Under the pieces are notes generated by a model, which worked only from the letters and a program-made list of their open reading frames with translations, did no database searches and was not told where the DNA came from. A stretch of DNA of 64,000 nucleotides from Buchananella hordeovulneris (GTDB taxonomy: Bacteria; Actinomycetota; Actinomycetes; Actinomycetales; Actinomycetaceae): NCBI RefSeq assembly GCF_001907235.1, contig NZ_MQVS01000007.1, positions 95,068-159,067 of the forward strand, read 5' to 3'. The position numbers and the translations under genes are program-made. Below are positions 55,601 to 63,878 of the stretch, one piece after another. Positions within the stretch are counted from its first letter, which is position 1. Every line of letters begins with the position of its first letter.

Positions 55601-57730
55601 GCCCTCCTTGCGCTCGAACGCTTCATCGACCACTTGCACAGCGAAGCTGAGATCCCGTTGGCCACCATCGTCGATCTCCTCCTGGAGGACTGCCACAATC
55701 TCGCGATTCCCGGGCTGCTCCACGGGTTCTTGACCCGACACCTCGACGAGGTGGGAGACCTCCTCGACCCGTTTCTCGCCGACGTGACCGTCTGGCACTT
55801 GGAGATTGGGCGCGTTACGACTGAAGGGGCGTACACCGTGCGAGACCGTGACGCCGACATGCTGGTAGGCCAAGACAAGCGCAGATACTCGCCTCACGAA
55901 ACTGTCGGCTGGATGGTCGTCAACGCACGCGCGGCCGGCAACCAGGCACGTCTCGACCAACTTCGCGCAGTCGGCTCAAGACTACTGGAGTCGGCTCAAC
56001 GGAATGTTGACGCCGAACAAACAGTGGCATCGGAACCAGACCCTGCCGAGGCAGCTCTGACGAGAGAAGGACCGGAGCAGTACCTGGCAATGATCGGCAG
56101 CTGGGCTGCGGAGTTCAGCGCCGAGAACTACGAGGCATCGGTCGTCGACGGCGGCGTCGTCGTTCAGTTCGGGCGTCCGGCAGAACTCGAAGCTGCACTA
56201 GCGCCAAGCAACGCCGAGATCAAGGCTACGCAGGCGTTCTTGCGGCTGCAGGTCGCATACGCGTTGAAGAACGAGACACCTGAGGCATGGCCGGTTGACT
56301 CGATCACTGCGGACATTGCCGAGGCGAGACGTCTCATGGATGAGAGCTCGTCCGCGATGCTTAACCGGCACGAAAACCCCGTCGTGGCGGTCGCGGCCGC
56401 AGGCCTGCGCGCGCACGCTCTGGGCCTCGCGACACTAGAACTGACCGAGTTGGACTGGGCGGTCGACATAGTTCTCACTGCAGCTGAAGAGCCATGGATA
56501 GATAGTTTCAGCTCCTCCTCCAGTCTCTTCTCCATGGGAGCCGACCGTGCCGCGGCCATCGCGGTGCCGCTTCTACTCCTGCCGGTCTTCGAGCACCTGG
56601 ACGTGGACGCCGGTCGCCTTCAACGAGCCTTAGTCTCGTTGGCGACAAGCGTCTACGACGAGGTTCGCACCGCCTTCGCGAAAGGGACAGCGCCTGTCTG
56701 GGCAGCAGACTGCGCCACCAGCGAGGGGACGGTTTGCACGAGACACGAGCCGCTATGGGAGGCCATCCAGGCCTGCGTTTCGACCGTTCGCCTAGGGCCG
56801 TGGGAGTACGAAACGCAACGCCGACAACCTATCCCACTTGAGGGTCCCTTTGAGCAGACACTACTGACAGTCCCCGGCGACGAACTCTTGGTCAACCGTC
56901 TCCGCATGCCAGTGGTCTGCAACCACGCCGCGCTTTCGTCCCAATGCACGGCTGCACGCGCGGAACTCCTCGCTAACCCGCTTTGGGACGCTCACCTGCG
57001 AGCCCTTGATCACGCCTGGCGCGGGAACTACGACCACCTGGGCGAACGCCATCACGAGCTCATCGCACGCCTGTTCATCCAGCTTGCAACCGAAGGAGAC
57101 AGGGAAGCGCTGAACGCGCACCTCCGCCTTTTCGCGTCGAACGCACACGCCCTTCATCTGTTGCTTCACAGCTTCGCAACCGCGTTCAGCTACGACGACG
57201 AACTGCGCCCCCTGCTCGCCGAGTTCTGGCCGCCATTAATGGCGACGGTTCTCGACGAGATCGACTCAGACACGAGCCTGATCGACGACTCCACCTCGTG
57301 GCACGACTACGCGATCTCCGCACTACTTCCTGTACCGCAGATCAAGCCGGAAGACCTTGACCCCGATGCAACGCTGAACAACTGCAGAGCTTCTTGGGCA
57401 CCGCCCGACGCCTTCGAAGGGGTGGTCGATCGATGGCTGGCCATTGGGAAGGGCGAGCCGAAGTGCGCCGAGGCCGTGGCGCAGTTCGCCCGGACGGCCC
57501 CGACCAGTTGGCAGGCAACAACCGGACTCGTCTGGTTGGAGAGCGTGCTTCACGGAAGGTTCGGCGCGTTCGCAAACCGCATATGGTTCGTGACCAACTG
57601 GCTAGAGGAGCTACGCGCCTCCGCAGCTGTGGTGGGCCCGCCGCTCGCCCGCTACCGCCGTATCGTGGACGGACTCGCCGCGGCTGGCGATTCGGCGTCG
57701 GTAGTGCTCCAACAGCTTGAAGAGAGTTAG
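52682..57730 (+). CDS. Giant STAND-like P-loop NTPase, putative defence protein
   Basis: A 1682-residue protein. N-terminus 1-130: GGGGVVLEHRYAATLL, then DD at 60-61, and IGVRRDP (79-84) followed by a TASVPLIRAFLAVV helix, a layout like the PDDEXK-type N-terminal effectors of antiviral ATPases, although the usual (E/Q)xK is GVR here. NTPase: Walker A GEPDVGKS (332-339), Walker B LLVVDGCEAV (394-403), sensor-like VVAVTRSD. After about 650 come more than 1000 residues of mostly helical sequence with no enzyme motif, suited to target sensing. It is alone under its own promoter region (52434-52681), inside an att-flanked island beside mobile-element debris. No partner gene is obvious. Confidence 0.8.
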   Translation: MTTDRAASSYSTGGGGVVLEHRYAATLLARLLVGAPCAEIGDNIELIKVRLQASDISAVDDIVLEGKAPDGALHRASIGVRRDPALNSSDTASVPLIRAFLAVVTEHWDEVSAGRWSLVLAVAGSRQAFGQVAALSVIARSVSNADDFDAAVNRTGAANAGTRQRLAHLKELVVAAAAEGIDLADLGADELVWRLLSSLSVRTLRLEGTDTSDRSSAVAVLQGAVLNGTSATAEAVLHRLAELVDEYAPSGAQVTGAMLRRRLTTYPLKQFGPHQRAWAIVERLDGLLRQQTRSTISAGTESVHLQRDEAVEALRRSMEACADAGGLLIVTGEPDVGKSALSVAVGDLLRANGAFVAGMSLRDVRGSVLEFEGQLGGVALADLFGGAPTATARLLVVDGCEAVLEGHESLFTELAASAMKQSIGVVAVTRSDGAKFVEAVLQRVADTVDPLQKVQTHVVQELTQAERALLAERIPGLTRVNENAKSNWLLGRPGLVDALLRSGRPIEPDRLLCEADVYVAVWNGLVLRDGTHRPGTAPPEEREDATLTVARRRLGAQEANPTSAAVRELRSDGVFRADVNPALSQGPDFSTDLYRDFALCRLFLKVGWTPLTENAAPRWTIRAARLACEARLANLGDRTRRQVWDELAEEFNAIAAGEGIRWREVPVEALLTVGDARQAIGELWDVLQRGEDLDALLRLAASRYGGVFGDRFALAPIVEVAFCEGRDLGRPQAGTRDTQHKRVQELVLAWLRGMAHAGTGPDPLRQRVRETILGQDRPLYDEFAIQALAALGEDLNDAAASWLRTVARERPNSLHEIPESPSSALALASIDPDLLLELTEAYYIEQPQPEDTELGWAGLKGRSHLDDGIRDFGHGNKFGFGPPSAAWYFGPFFRLLNLRPLKTIAFINRMLNQAAFYRVTDETQTLTAGVDWSSYPGASLHLTAKSGQRHYVGDSHVWSWYRGTSVGPYSCMSALLALERFIDHLHSEAEIPLATIVDLLLEDCHNLAIPGLLHGFLTRHLDEVGDLLDPFLADVTVWHLEIGRVTTEGAYTVRDRDADMLVGQDKRRYSPHETVGWMVVNARAAGNQARLDQLRAVGSRLLESAQRNVDAEQTVASEPDPAEAALTREGPEQYLAMIGSWAAEFSAENYEASVVDGGVVVQFGRPAELEAALAPSNAEIKATQAFLRLQVAYALKNETPEAWPVDSITADIAEARRLMDESSSAMLNRHENPVVAVAAAGLRAHALGLATLELTELDWAVDIVLTAAEEPWIDSFSSSSSLFSMGADRAAAIAVPLLLLPVFEHLDVDAGRLQRALVSLATSVYDEVRTAFAKGTAPVWAADCATSEGTVCTRHEPLWEAIQACVSTVRLGPWEYETQRRQPIPLEGPFEQTLLTVPGDELLVNRLRMPVVCNHAALSSQCTAARAELLANPLWDAHLRALDHAWRGNYDHLGERHHELIARLFIQLATEGDREALNAHLRLFASNAHALHLLLHSFATAFSYDDELRPLLAEFWPPLMATVLDEIDSDTSLIDDSTSWHDYAISALLPVPQIKPEDLDPDATLNNCRASWAPPDAFEGVVDRWLAIGKGEPKCAEAVAQFARTAPTSWQATTGLVWLESVLHGRFGAFANRIWFVTNWLEELRASAAVVGPPLARYRRIVDGLAAAGDSASVVLQQLEES

Positions 57731-57799
57731 TCGCTTATCCGGTGGCGGCGCCTCATCCCGACTGAAAAGGCCGTGGGAGCTGAGCCATCCCGCTGCGCG

Positions 57800-58210
57800 T
57801 CAATGATGGCCTTGCTGGGCCTTCGAGCCTGTTCCACGGCAGTGCGTGTGGCGCATTGTGACGTCAGCGATGATCAAGTGTTTGCGGACTGTCCCCGCCG
57901 TGTAACCGAACCTGTCGCCCACGCGTTCCAGTGAAGCCCCTTGCTCATACATGGCACGCATCAGCCGAATCTTGCTGGTCGATGGTGAGTGGTTGCGGAG
58001 GATGACACCGCGTTCTCGCAGGAGGCGAGCGAGTCGCTCGTGTCCAAGGCCGACCTCTCGGGCCACGGCTTTGAGGGACCCGCCGGCAGCGTAGGCGGCT
58101 TCCGCTCGTTGAAGAAGGCCTTCGGATGCCCGCGGTGACCGCCGCGGTTGGCGTCTCCGGCGCTGCGGTCCGTGCCGTCGAGCGCGGATCGACTGGTGTA
58201 CTCGCACCAT
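57800..58210 (-). CDS. Small helix-turn-helix DNA-binding protein
   Basis: About 136 residues, basic at the N-terminus (SIRARRHGPQRRRRQPRRSPR), then two helix-turn-helix-like segments: GSLKAVAREVGLGHERLARLLRERGV and GASLERVGDRFGYTAGTVRKHLI. The second resembles the HTH tail of serine recombinases, but no catalytic domain is present. The frame reads up into the duplicated att region, so its true start is uncertain (58210 ATG preferred). Convergent with the STAND gene, 69 bp away. Confidence 0.6.
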   Translation of the reverse strand: MVRVHQSIRARRHGPQRRRRQPRRSPRASEGLLQRAEAAYAAGGSLKAVAREVGLGHERLARLLRERGVILRNHSPSTSKIRLMRAMYEQGASLERVGDRFGYTAGTVRKHLIIADVTMRHTHCRGTGSKAQQGHH

Positions 58211-58253
58211 CTGTATCACCGGTGGGGCAAGTTTCGACAAGCCTCCCGCTAGG

Positions 58254-58327
58254 TCCACCAATACCTATTATGACAAGGCCGAGGCCGCTGATGCGGTCTC
58301 GGCCTTGTTGTGTCCGGGCGGGTGGGG
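58254..58327 (+). repeat. Direct repeat, right copy (putative attR)
   Basis: The copy of the tRNA-Ala 3' flank, 10,972 bp downstream of the first. Some similarity continues left into the tRNA T-arm end (TCCCGCTAGG against TCCCCCTAGC). Confidence 0.85.
58274..58312 (+). terminator. Hairpin in the right att copy, original tRNA terminator
   Basis: Stem CAAGGCCGAGGCCGC / GCGGTCTCGGCCTTG (one G-T pair), loop TGAT, then TTGTTGTG. This copy is intact; the left copy at 47302-47335 carries a mismatch (CGGCATTG), which suggests the right copy is the ancestral tRNA terminator and the left one came with the element. Confidence 0.75.
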
Positions 58328-58354
58328 GGCCAAGGTGCACGCCGGGCCTTTGTC

Positions 58355-58567
58355 CTATAACCCTATAACCCCGATGCCGCAGTGATCAGTACGAGCGGGG
58401 GACAGCTGGTCCAGCACCTGCCGCAATAACCGCACCGACCCCGATACCTCGCTCAACACCCGGTACGTGTCAGCTGGCTCCTCAAACGCGCGAGTCGCGT
58501 GCGCCATCCCACGCAACCCTTCATAGGCCTCAGCAGCATCAGCAACCGGATCAACAAACGTCGCCAT
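58355..58567 (-). CDS. Short protein of conjugative elements, probably truncated
   Basis: Seventy residues, MATFVDPVADAAEAYEGLRG start and a helix LLRQVLDQLSPAR. It looks like the beginning of a longer hypothetical protein found in actinobacterial conjugative elements; here the frame ends within 50 bp of the att repeat, so the island insertion may have cut off its C-terminus. Low information, function unknown. Confidence 0.5.
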   Translation of the reverse strand: MATFVDPVADAAEAYEGLRGMAHATRAFEEPADTYRVLSEVSGSVRLLRQVLDQLSPARTDHCGIGVIGL

Positions 58568-58634
58568 CCCAACAGTCCTCTCTACGCATCGGCGGTACGC
58601 CTACGAGGGAGGTGCGCTCGGCTGCACGCAGGAA

Positions 58635-59474
58635 ATGTCAGTGGTGGTCGCCAGACTGGCGATAGCGCAGAGAGGAGAAGACGAGATCGAAGCCGTCAGA
58701 GCCCTGCCCGGGCTCATCAAGGACTGGAAGGCCAATAGTGGTCTGATTTACCAAGTCGTCGGATGCCTCGCTGGGGTGCTGACAATTGCCGCCTACGTTC
58801 GCGAGCAACGCCCCAATGAGGTGCTTGCAGCCGCCATGCACGCCATGGGGGCTTCGGGGATCGGAGGGTGGTTCGAGTCCGGCCTCCCACCCTTACTTGC
58901 CGAGCCGCATGTTGGGGCAAGCCGCACACTCGTGTCGCTGGCAGCATTGGCTGTCCTGACGATGCTGTTCAAACCGTTCTTCAACGCCAAACGTGACGAC
59001 TGGCCTATTGACCTTCAGGCCCGAGGCCTCTTGGGCTCGCGCGCAGCCGTCACGACGTGGGTGTTACTCATGTTCGCTGCTCAATTCGCGTCCATAGCAT
59101 GGGTGGCTGAGTGGTTGTGTTCACAAGTGCTGGTCGCTGTGATTGTTACCGTCGTGACTGCTTTGATCCTCGGACTGGCATATGTTGCTGCGCGCAGACT
59201 CCAGATGCACAGTCTTCTCGATGCTGCTGGCGCCTGGCTCACTCACATGGTGGCGAGCGCAGGCGCAGTCGTGATCATGACGGGATTCGCCTTGGCGTTC
59301 GCCGTTATCGGGCCAGTCTTAGATGCCGCATCCTGGCTCTTCACAACAGAATCTGATGTGTACTCAGAGGCCAAGCGACGGGTCGCACAAGAACTCGCCC
59401 GTTCGCAGCAGCCAACCGGAGGGCTCCGGTTGTCGTCGCAACTAGACGCGTCAGACTTGGCGGCATGGGGGTAG
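58635..59474 (+). CDS. Orphan integral membrane protein
   Basis: A 279-residue protein with about five hydrophobic helices (37-53, 95-113, 130-150, 158-182, 200-232) and no recognised domain. Its codon use is less GC-rich than the genes around it, by eye. It lies antisense to, and cuts, the 3' end of the TrbL-like gene (59475-60761), so it probably arrived by a later insertion. The AGGA before the ATG at 58635 is close, so the start is uncertain. Confidence 0.55.
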   Translation: MSVVVARLAIAQRGEDEIEAVRALPGLIKDWKANSGLIYQVVGCLAGVLTIAAYVREQRPNEVLAAAMHAMGASGIGGWFESGLPPLLAEPHVGASRTLVSLAALAVLTMLFKPFFNAKRDDWPIDLQARGLLGSRAAVTTWVLLMFAAQFASIAWVAEWLCSQVLVAVIVTVVTALILGLAYVAARRLQMHSLLDAAGAWLTHMVASAGAVVIMTGFALAFAVIGPVLDAASWLFTTESDVYSEAKRRVAQELARSQQPTGGLRLSSQLDASDLAAWG

Positions 59475-60761
59475 GACTGTGGCGGTGAAGGCTTGTGCTC
59501 GTTTTCGGCGAGGAGTCGGGTTTCGCAGTTGGCTTGGATGGCGGCTTGTTTGAGGGCGTCGAGGTCTTCGATCGTGGTGGCGGCATCCTTGGCAAGCTGC
59601 ACTCTGACCACCGCAGCCGCAGCAGGACCCGCAGCGGCAGCAGACCCGCCCGACGCCGCACCCGGCCCGGAAGCCCCGGCCCTCCCACCAGCGCCAGCTC
59701 CGGCTTCGGTTCCGCCCTGGGAGACTGAGGGGTTCGGGGTGCTGGGTTTCCTCGGCTGCTTCCCGCCTCCACCGCCGTTGCCGCTGTTGTTGCCGTCGCG
59801 GAATTGCTGGGGGTTGCCTGGTTGCCGGTCCGGTAGCGAGATGGGGCGGTTGAGGGAGTTCTTGGCGTCTTGCTCGGCACCGATCGCGTGGTACGAAGCC
59901 GACGAAGCTGATTAACCGGTACGTCAGATATGGGGAGAACGCGGTCATCGCCATCAGTACGACCCCGGCCAGCGGGTCACTGATCGAGGACAGGTCCCCA
60001 TCGATCGGCGCGGCGACCTGGGTGATCGCGACCAGGAACATCACCACCAGCACGAGCTTGGAACAGATCAGCGCGACCACGAACATCGCCCACTTACTGA
60101 TCCACCCCCGCGTGACGTCCCACGACGACCCCGACAGGGCCAGGGGTGCGAACACGATCGCGACCAGCAGCAGCGCCTTGCGCACCAGCAGCGAGAGCCA
60201 CACGATCGCCGCGGAGGTGATCGCAAGCCCGGCGAGGAATATCGTCATGATCGCCCCCACCCCCGGGACGGCGATATTGATCGCGGTCAGCCCACCGGCG
60301 AGGATCGTGATCTTCTCGCCCATCGATTCGGTGGTCTCCCCGGCGGCTTGGACGATCCCGATACACAGCTGGTCGACCACCTCCAACAGCAGCCCAGTCA
60401 GCGTGATCACCACGAACGACCCCAACACGCTCTTGGCGAGGCCAAGAGCGGCGCGGCTCAGGGCCGTCGGGTCACGACGGATGAGGCCGGTGATCAGTTG
60501 GAGGCAGAAGAACAGCAGCATCACGAACACCGCGATGCCGAACATCAGGTTGTAGACCGACAGGTAGCCAGTACTGGTGATGTCGACCAGCGTGGTGGCG
60601 TCGAAGACGTTCCACACCGCCTCGAACAACCAGCCCGCCGCAGAGCCCATGGCCTGGGCCAGCCAGTCGAACGGGGCCGACACCAACGACGCGGCGGCCT
60701 CACCAGCAGTTTCGCAGACACCTGAGATGACGGGCAGATCGCACACACCCACCGCAATCAC
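59475..60761 (-). pseudogene. TrbL-like conjugation membrane protein, frameshifted and truncated
   Basis: The first 285 residues form a normal membrane protein with six or seven helices (FMLLFFCLQLITGLI-type segments, GGLTAINIAVPGVGAIMTIFLAGLAI, SWDVTRGWISKWAMFVVALICSKLVLVV) as in actinobacterial TrbL/VirB6-like transfer proteins. At about 59905 the frame breaks: SFVGF should join YHAIGAEQDAKNSLNRPISLP, which reads in another frame as a Gly/Pro/Ala-rich tail to about 59475. The 3' end is cut off where the orphan membrane gene begins. Confidence 0.75.
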
Positions 60762-60797
60762 TCCTCACACACGCGGGTTGGAACGGTTGGGTAGGGG

Positions 60798-61121
60798 TTA
60801 GACGGACTGGCCGACGTTCCAGAAGAAGTTGATCAGCGTGACCGCAGCGCCGCAGATGATCGCTGCTCCGCACGAGACCAGGACACCGACCTTGCCGCGG
60901 CCGGCCAGGTGCGGGTTGGACGAGTTCGCGCCGAACCCCCACACGATCGCCGAGGTGATCAGCGCCAGCACCGACAGGATCAGCCCGATCATCATCACCG
61001 CCCCCACGATCGTGCGCAGCTGCGAGATACCCGGCAGCCCGTTGTCGTTCGGGGTGATGTTCACATCCAGCGGCACCAGCAACGGCAGGTTCGGCACCAC
61101 AGCAGTAACAAGATCAATCAC
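60798..61121 (-). CDS. Pilin-size conjugation membrane protein (DUF6112-like)
   Basis: A 107-residue protein with a signal-like start and two transmembrane helices (about 38-62 and 82-102) joined by a short loop (GANSSNPHLAGRGKVG). The VirB2-like topology and its place directly upstream of the TrbL-like gene point to a transfer-pore or pilin role. Second copy of the same type: 63411-63677. Confidence 0.75.
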   Translation of the reverse strand: MIDLVTAVVPNLPLLVPLDVNITPNDNGLPGISQLRTIVGAVMMIGLILSVLALITSAIVWGFGANSSNPHLAGRGKVGVLVSCGAAIICGAAVTLINFFWNVGQSV

Positions 61122-61256
61122 GACAAGCTCCTCACAAGCAGAAGTCCTGCCACCGGAAACCCCGGACCAGCAGGAAACCAGAAAGGTCTGCCAGTCAGGT
61201 GCGCGCGGTGGTCCGGGCCGTCAGGAGTTGAAAGCTGCTGCCGGGCTGGGCGTCGG

Positions 61257-61414
61257 TCAGGAAGACGCGCTGTAGTCGGTCAGGCCGATGGTGTTGCCCC
61301 AGGGATCCCGGATCTCAATGGCCCAGCCGCTGCGAATGAGCTGCGGTGCCACATCGAACTGGTCGGCCAGATTGCGGGCGTCGGAGACTTTGAACCACGT
61401 GGCTGAGCACTCAC
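61257..61414 (-). pseudogene. VOC (glyoxalase-fold) protein, C-terminal fragment
   Basis: Reads FKVSDARNLADQF, then IRSGWAIEIRDPWGNTIGLTDYS and a stop. The final motif is the metal-side strand of VOC proteins; the first half of the fold is missing, so this is debris. Confidence 0.65.
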
Positions 61415-61454
61415 GCCGATGCCACCTCTTGCTTCTAGCTCAGTGTTGATGTAG

Positions 61455-61907
61455 CTAGTGGCGTTGCCACGGTGTCTCGACGGCGTGACGGTCGTAGTGC
61501 TGTCGCACCCATGCGACAGCAGCGTCCGGGTCGAGGCCGTCGAGGATCGTCATGGCCGCCAAGACCGTGCCGGTGCGGCCGCGTCCGCCACCGCAGGCAA
61601 CTTCGACACGCTCGACCTCAGCGGCTCGCCACATATCCTCAATGACGCTCCAGGCCCGCTCGCGAGACAGCGGCAGCCCGAAATCCGGCCAGCGGAGCCA
61701 GGCGTACGGCCACACGGGGGCCGGGTCGCGCCACATGGCGTAGAGACCACGTTCAGGAAGGGTCTCGGGTACCGCCGACCAGCGGCGTCCTCTGACAAGA
61801 CGTCCGCTCGGCAACGGCATCACTCCGGCCGCGCTCGCATCCCACAGCACGATGTCCCTTGTCCCCTGGGAGGCCTCACGTGGGATCAAGCAGAAGTGTG
61901 TGCCCAT
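61455..61907 (-). CDS. Protein-tyrosine-phosphatase-like protein
   Basis: A 150-residue protein. The CX5R phosphate loop is present as C105-GGGRG-R111 (EVACGGGRGRTGTVLAA), and ERAWSVIEDMWRAAEVERVEV precedes it as in small dual-specificity phosphatases. Substrate unknown. It sits between VOC debris and a long gap, as a passenger of the mobile region. Confidence 0.75.
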   Translation of the reverse strand: MGTHFCLIPREASQGTRDIVLWDASAAGVMPLPSGRLVRGRRWSAVPETLPERGLYAMWRDPAPVWPYAWLRWPDFGLPLSRERAWSVIEDMWRAAEVERVEVACGGGRGRTGTVLAAMTILDGLDPDAAVAWVRQHYDRHAVETPWQRH

Positions 61908-61972
61908 CTCGCCCGCAGGGCAACAGCAAGTTGACAGACTCCCAGGTCTTGGGTGACGGCTGGCTGTACTGC

Positions 61973-62012
61973 GACAACCACCACAGGCCGCGCGCCGCCT
62001 GTGGTGGTTGTC
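61973..62012. terminator. Perfect 15-bp inverted repeat
   Basis: Arms GACAACCACCACAGG and complement, loop CCGCGCGCCG, alone in the 61908-62100 gap. It has no T-run, so it is either a stem-loop terminator or the end of a small mobile unit. Confidence 0.5.
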
Positions 62013-62100
62013 ATCTCTATCTCATGATCCATCCAACGTCCCTGCTTCATTCGGAGGCTAGGTCGCCCGCTCGGCGTAAAGGGGTGCAACTCTCGTGTTC

Positions 62101-62508
62101 TCACTCGCCGGAGTACGAGCCCACAGACCAGTGATTACCTTCTGGATCTGCGACGGTGGCGACACGACCGCCGTAGGGCTGATCGGCGGGGTCTTCGATG
62201 GTCGTGGCGCCGTTTGCCAGAGCCTTGTCATAGATTGCGTCGACGTCAGCGTCTGTCTCGACCACGAGGTAGCAGCGGGCCTGGCCCGCCGTGTCCGGGA
62301 TTTTGTGGGGGCCTGCATGTCGGATTGAGCCAAGCATGATACCGCCCGAATCACGCCAGCGCAGTTCGGCATGCTCGACCCGGCTGGGGTCGTCGTCGTT
62401 GCGGACAACGAGGATTTGCTCGAAACCGAGCGCGGCGAGGAATGCCAGACCCTTGTCGGCATCGGCGTAGGTGAGGGAGTGAAACAGCTGGGGTTTGGTT
62501 GTCGTCAT
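62101..62508 (-). CDS. VOC family protein
   Basis: A 135-residue protein of the vicinal-oxygen-chelate fold (two beta-alpha-beta-beta-beta units): HSLTYADADKGLAFLAALGFEQ, then YLVVETDADVDAIYDKALANGA and GGRVATVADPEGNHWSVGSY. Similar proteins in this neighbourhood style give drug or thiol-compound resistance. ATG at 62508; ATG 62520 overlaps the AraC stop. Coupled to the AraC-type gene upstream. Confidence 0.85.
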   Translation of the reverse strand: MTTTKPQLFHSLTYADADKGLAFLAALGFEQILVVRNDDDPSRVEHAELRWRDSGGIMLGSIRHAGPHKIPDTAGQARCYLVVETDADVDAIYDKALANGATTIEDPADQPYGGRVATVADPEGNHWSVGSYSGE

Positions 62509-62512
62509 GTGG

Positions 62513-63320
62513 TCAATCATAGTTGGCGACAAGTGCCAGGTCTTGAAGGTTTGGGAAGTCTTCGGTTCGAGATTTGGGACTGCCTCCGACGAATCCCTTC
62601 CATTCCCGTGAGAGGTGCGACTGGTCGGCAAAGCCGCACCTGCTGGCCGCTTCGGTCAGGGATGCTCCTGATGCGACGAGTCGCTGGGCGTTCTCGAAGC
62701 GCGCCAGACGGCTGATCTCTTTGGGCGACAGGCCAAACTCTGCCCGGACACGGTTATTCAGGTGGCGTCGGGAGTACCCCACCTCGGCGGCCACCTGAGC
62801 AACGGGAAGGCCACCCCCAAGGAGACGCCACGCCGCTGTCACCGTGGGGTCGGGGGTCCACCTATTCAGCCGGGCCAACAGGATTGCTTCCGCGACCGCA
62901 AGTCGGTCTGTCCACGAGGTGCGATTGGCAATGGCTTCATGCTCGTCACTGGTCAGTCCTCGTGGCAGGTCGTCTATGTCGACGGTGTGTTCTGCCACAG
63001 AGCCGATCGGTGCGCCGAAGATTGCTCTGCATCCGATCGGTGTGACAGCCAGATGGATACCTCGTTGCAGCCCGTGCGTGTGGATCAGCGTCGGCCGCAG
63101 ATGAAGGCCGGAGATCGAGCACCAGCGCGCCGTGGATTCGCTGGGTTCGTGGAGCCACCCCACATCGAGAGGCTCGTCCACTGCGATGATCACCGTGGCG
63201 GCCCGTGCTGGGCACTCCCACGTGGACGGCGTCGACCGGTAGCACCATGTCGTAGGCCACCATGGGCGCAGCCAGGCAGCCCTGAAGTGCGGGATGAACC
63301 GCCCGCGTCACAGTCGCCAT
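62513..63320 (-). pseudogene. AraC-type regulator split by a frameshift
   Basis: Two frames together make one AraC-like protein of about 269 residues. The first (from 63320) holds HPALQGCLAAPMVAYDMVLPVDAVHVGVPST; the second (from about 63193) continues IIAVDEPLDVGWLHEP through the HTH region VAEVGYSRRHLNNRVRAEFGLSPKE and GASLTEAASRCGFADQSHL. One extra base near 63200 separates them. It would regulate the VOC gene downstream. A sequencing error cannot be excluded. Confidence 0.7.
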
Positions 63321-63410
63321 GTCTCAAATCTAGCTAGAGACCACACGCTCTTCCCCTGCGGACGAGAATGCCCCGGACATCAGCGAGATGGTGCAGCTGC
63401 CTTGGTGCGA

Positions 63411-63677
63411 CTAGATCTGGTCGCCGAGGTGGATGAGCCAGTTGAGCCAGGTGATGCCGGCGCCGGCGAGGGTGGCTGCGCCGAGGGCGACGAGGAGTCC
63501 GGTGCGGGCTTTGGTCGCAGTGGTGTGGTTGCCGTTCGCTGTGGCGATGGCCCAGGTGATGGCGGAGATGAGCATGGTGAGGACGGTGGTGACGAGGACG
63601 AATGTGAGCAGGGTGCCGTTCACGCTGTGAAGGGTGGTGTTGTCGCTGAAGGCGCCGAAGTCGGGGTAGATGTTCAC
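63411..63677 (-). CDS. Pilin-size conjugation membrane protein (DUF6112-like)
   Basis: An 88-residue protein with two helices (LLTFVLVTTVLTMLISAITWAIA and GLLVALGAATLAGAGITWL) joined by the loop NGNHTTATKAR, the DUF6112 pattern. These genes travel with TrbL-like genes in actinobacterial elements. Its stop lies close to the frameshifted AraC gene; the upstream gene is truncated cell-wall hydrolase. Confidence 0.8.
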   Translation of the reverse strand: MNIYPDFGAFSDNTTLHSVNGTLLTFVLVTTVLTMLISAITWAIATANGNHTTATKARTGLLVALGAATLAGAGITWLNWLIHLGDQI

Positions 63678-63865
63678 GGGTATCGGTTGCCTTCCTTTAC
63701 GGTGATGTGGGCGTGGGCGTAGTGGCCGCCGGTGACGTCGTTGGGGTCGTGCATGCCTCCTTTGTAGAGGTGCCAGCCTTCTTCGTAGCGGGCAAGGGAC
63801 CAGATCTGGCCTTGCCAGATGAGGTACTCGACGCCGAGGGTTTCGGCGTTGTGAAGCGCCCTGGG
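63674..63865 (-). pseudogene. C-terminal fragment of a conjugation-type cell-wall hydrolase
   Basis: Reads NAETLGVEYLIWQGQIWSLA, then GWHLYKGGMHDPNDVTGGHYAHAHIT. This is the end of a lysozyme/amidase-like protein of conjugative elements (HDP...GHYxHxHI metal-site pattern). The N-terminal remainder is cut off by the transposase sequence that starts at about 63879. Confidence 0.65.
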
Positions 63866-63878
63866 TTTTGTTCTGTGG

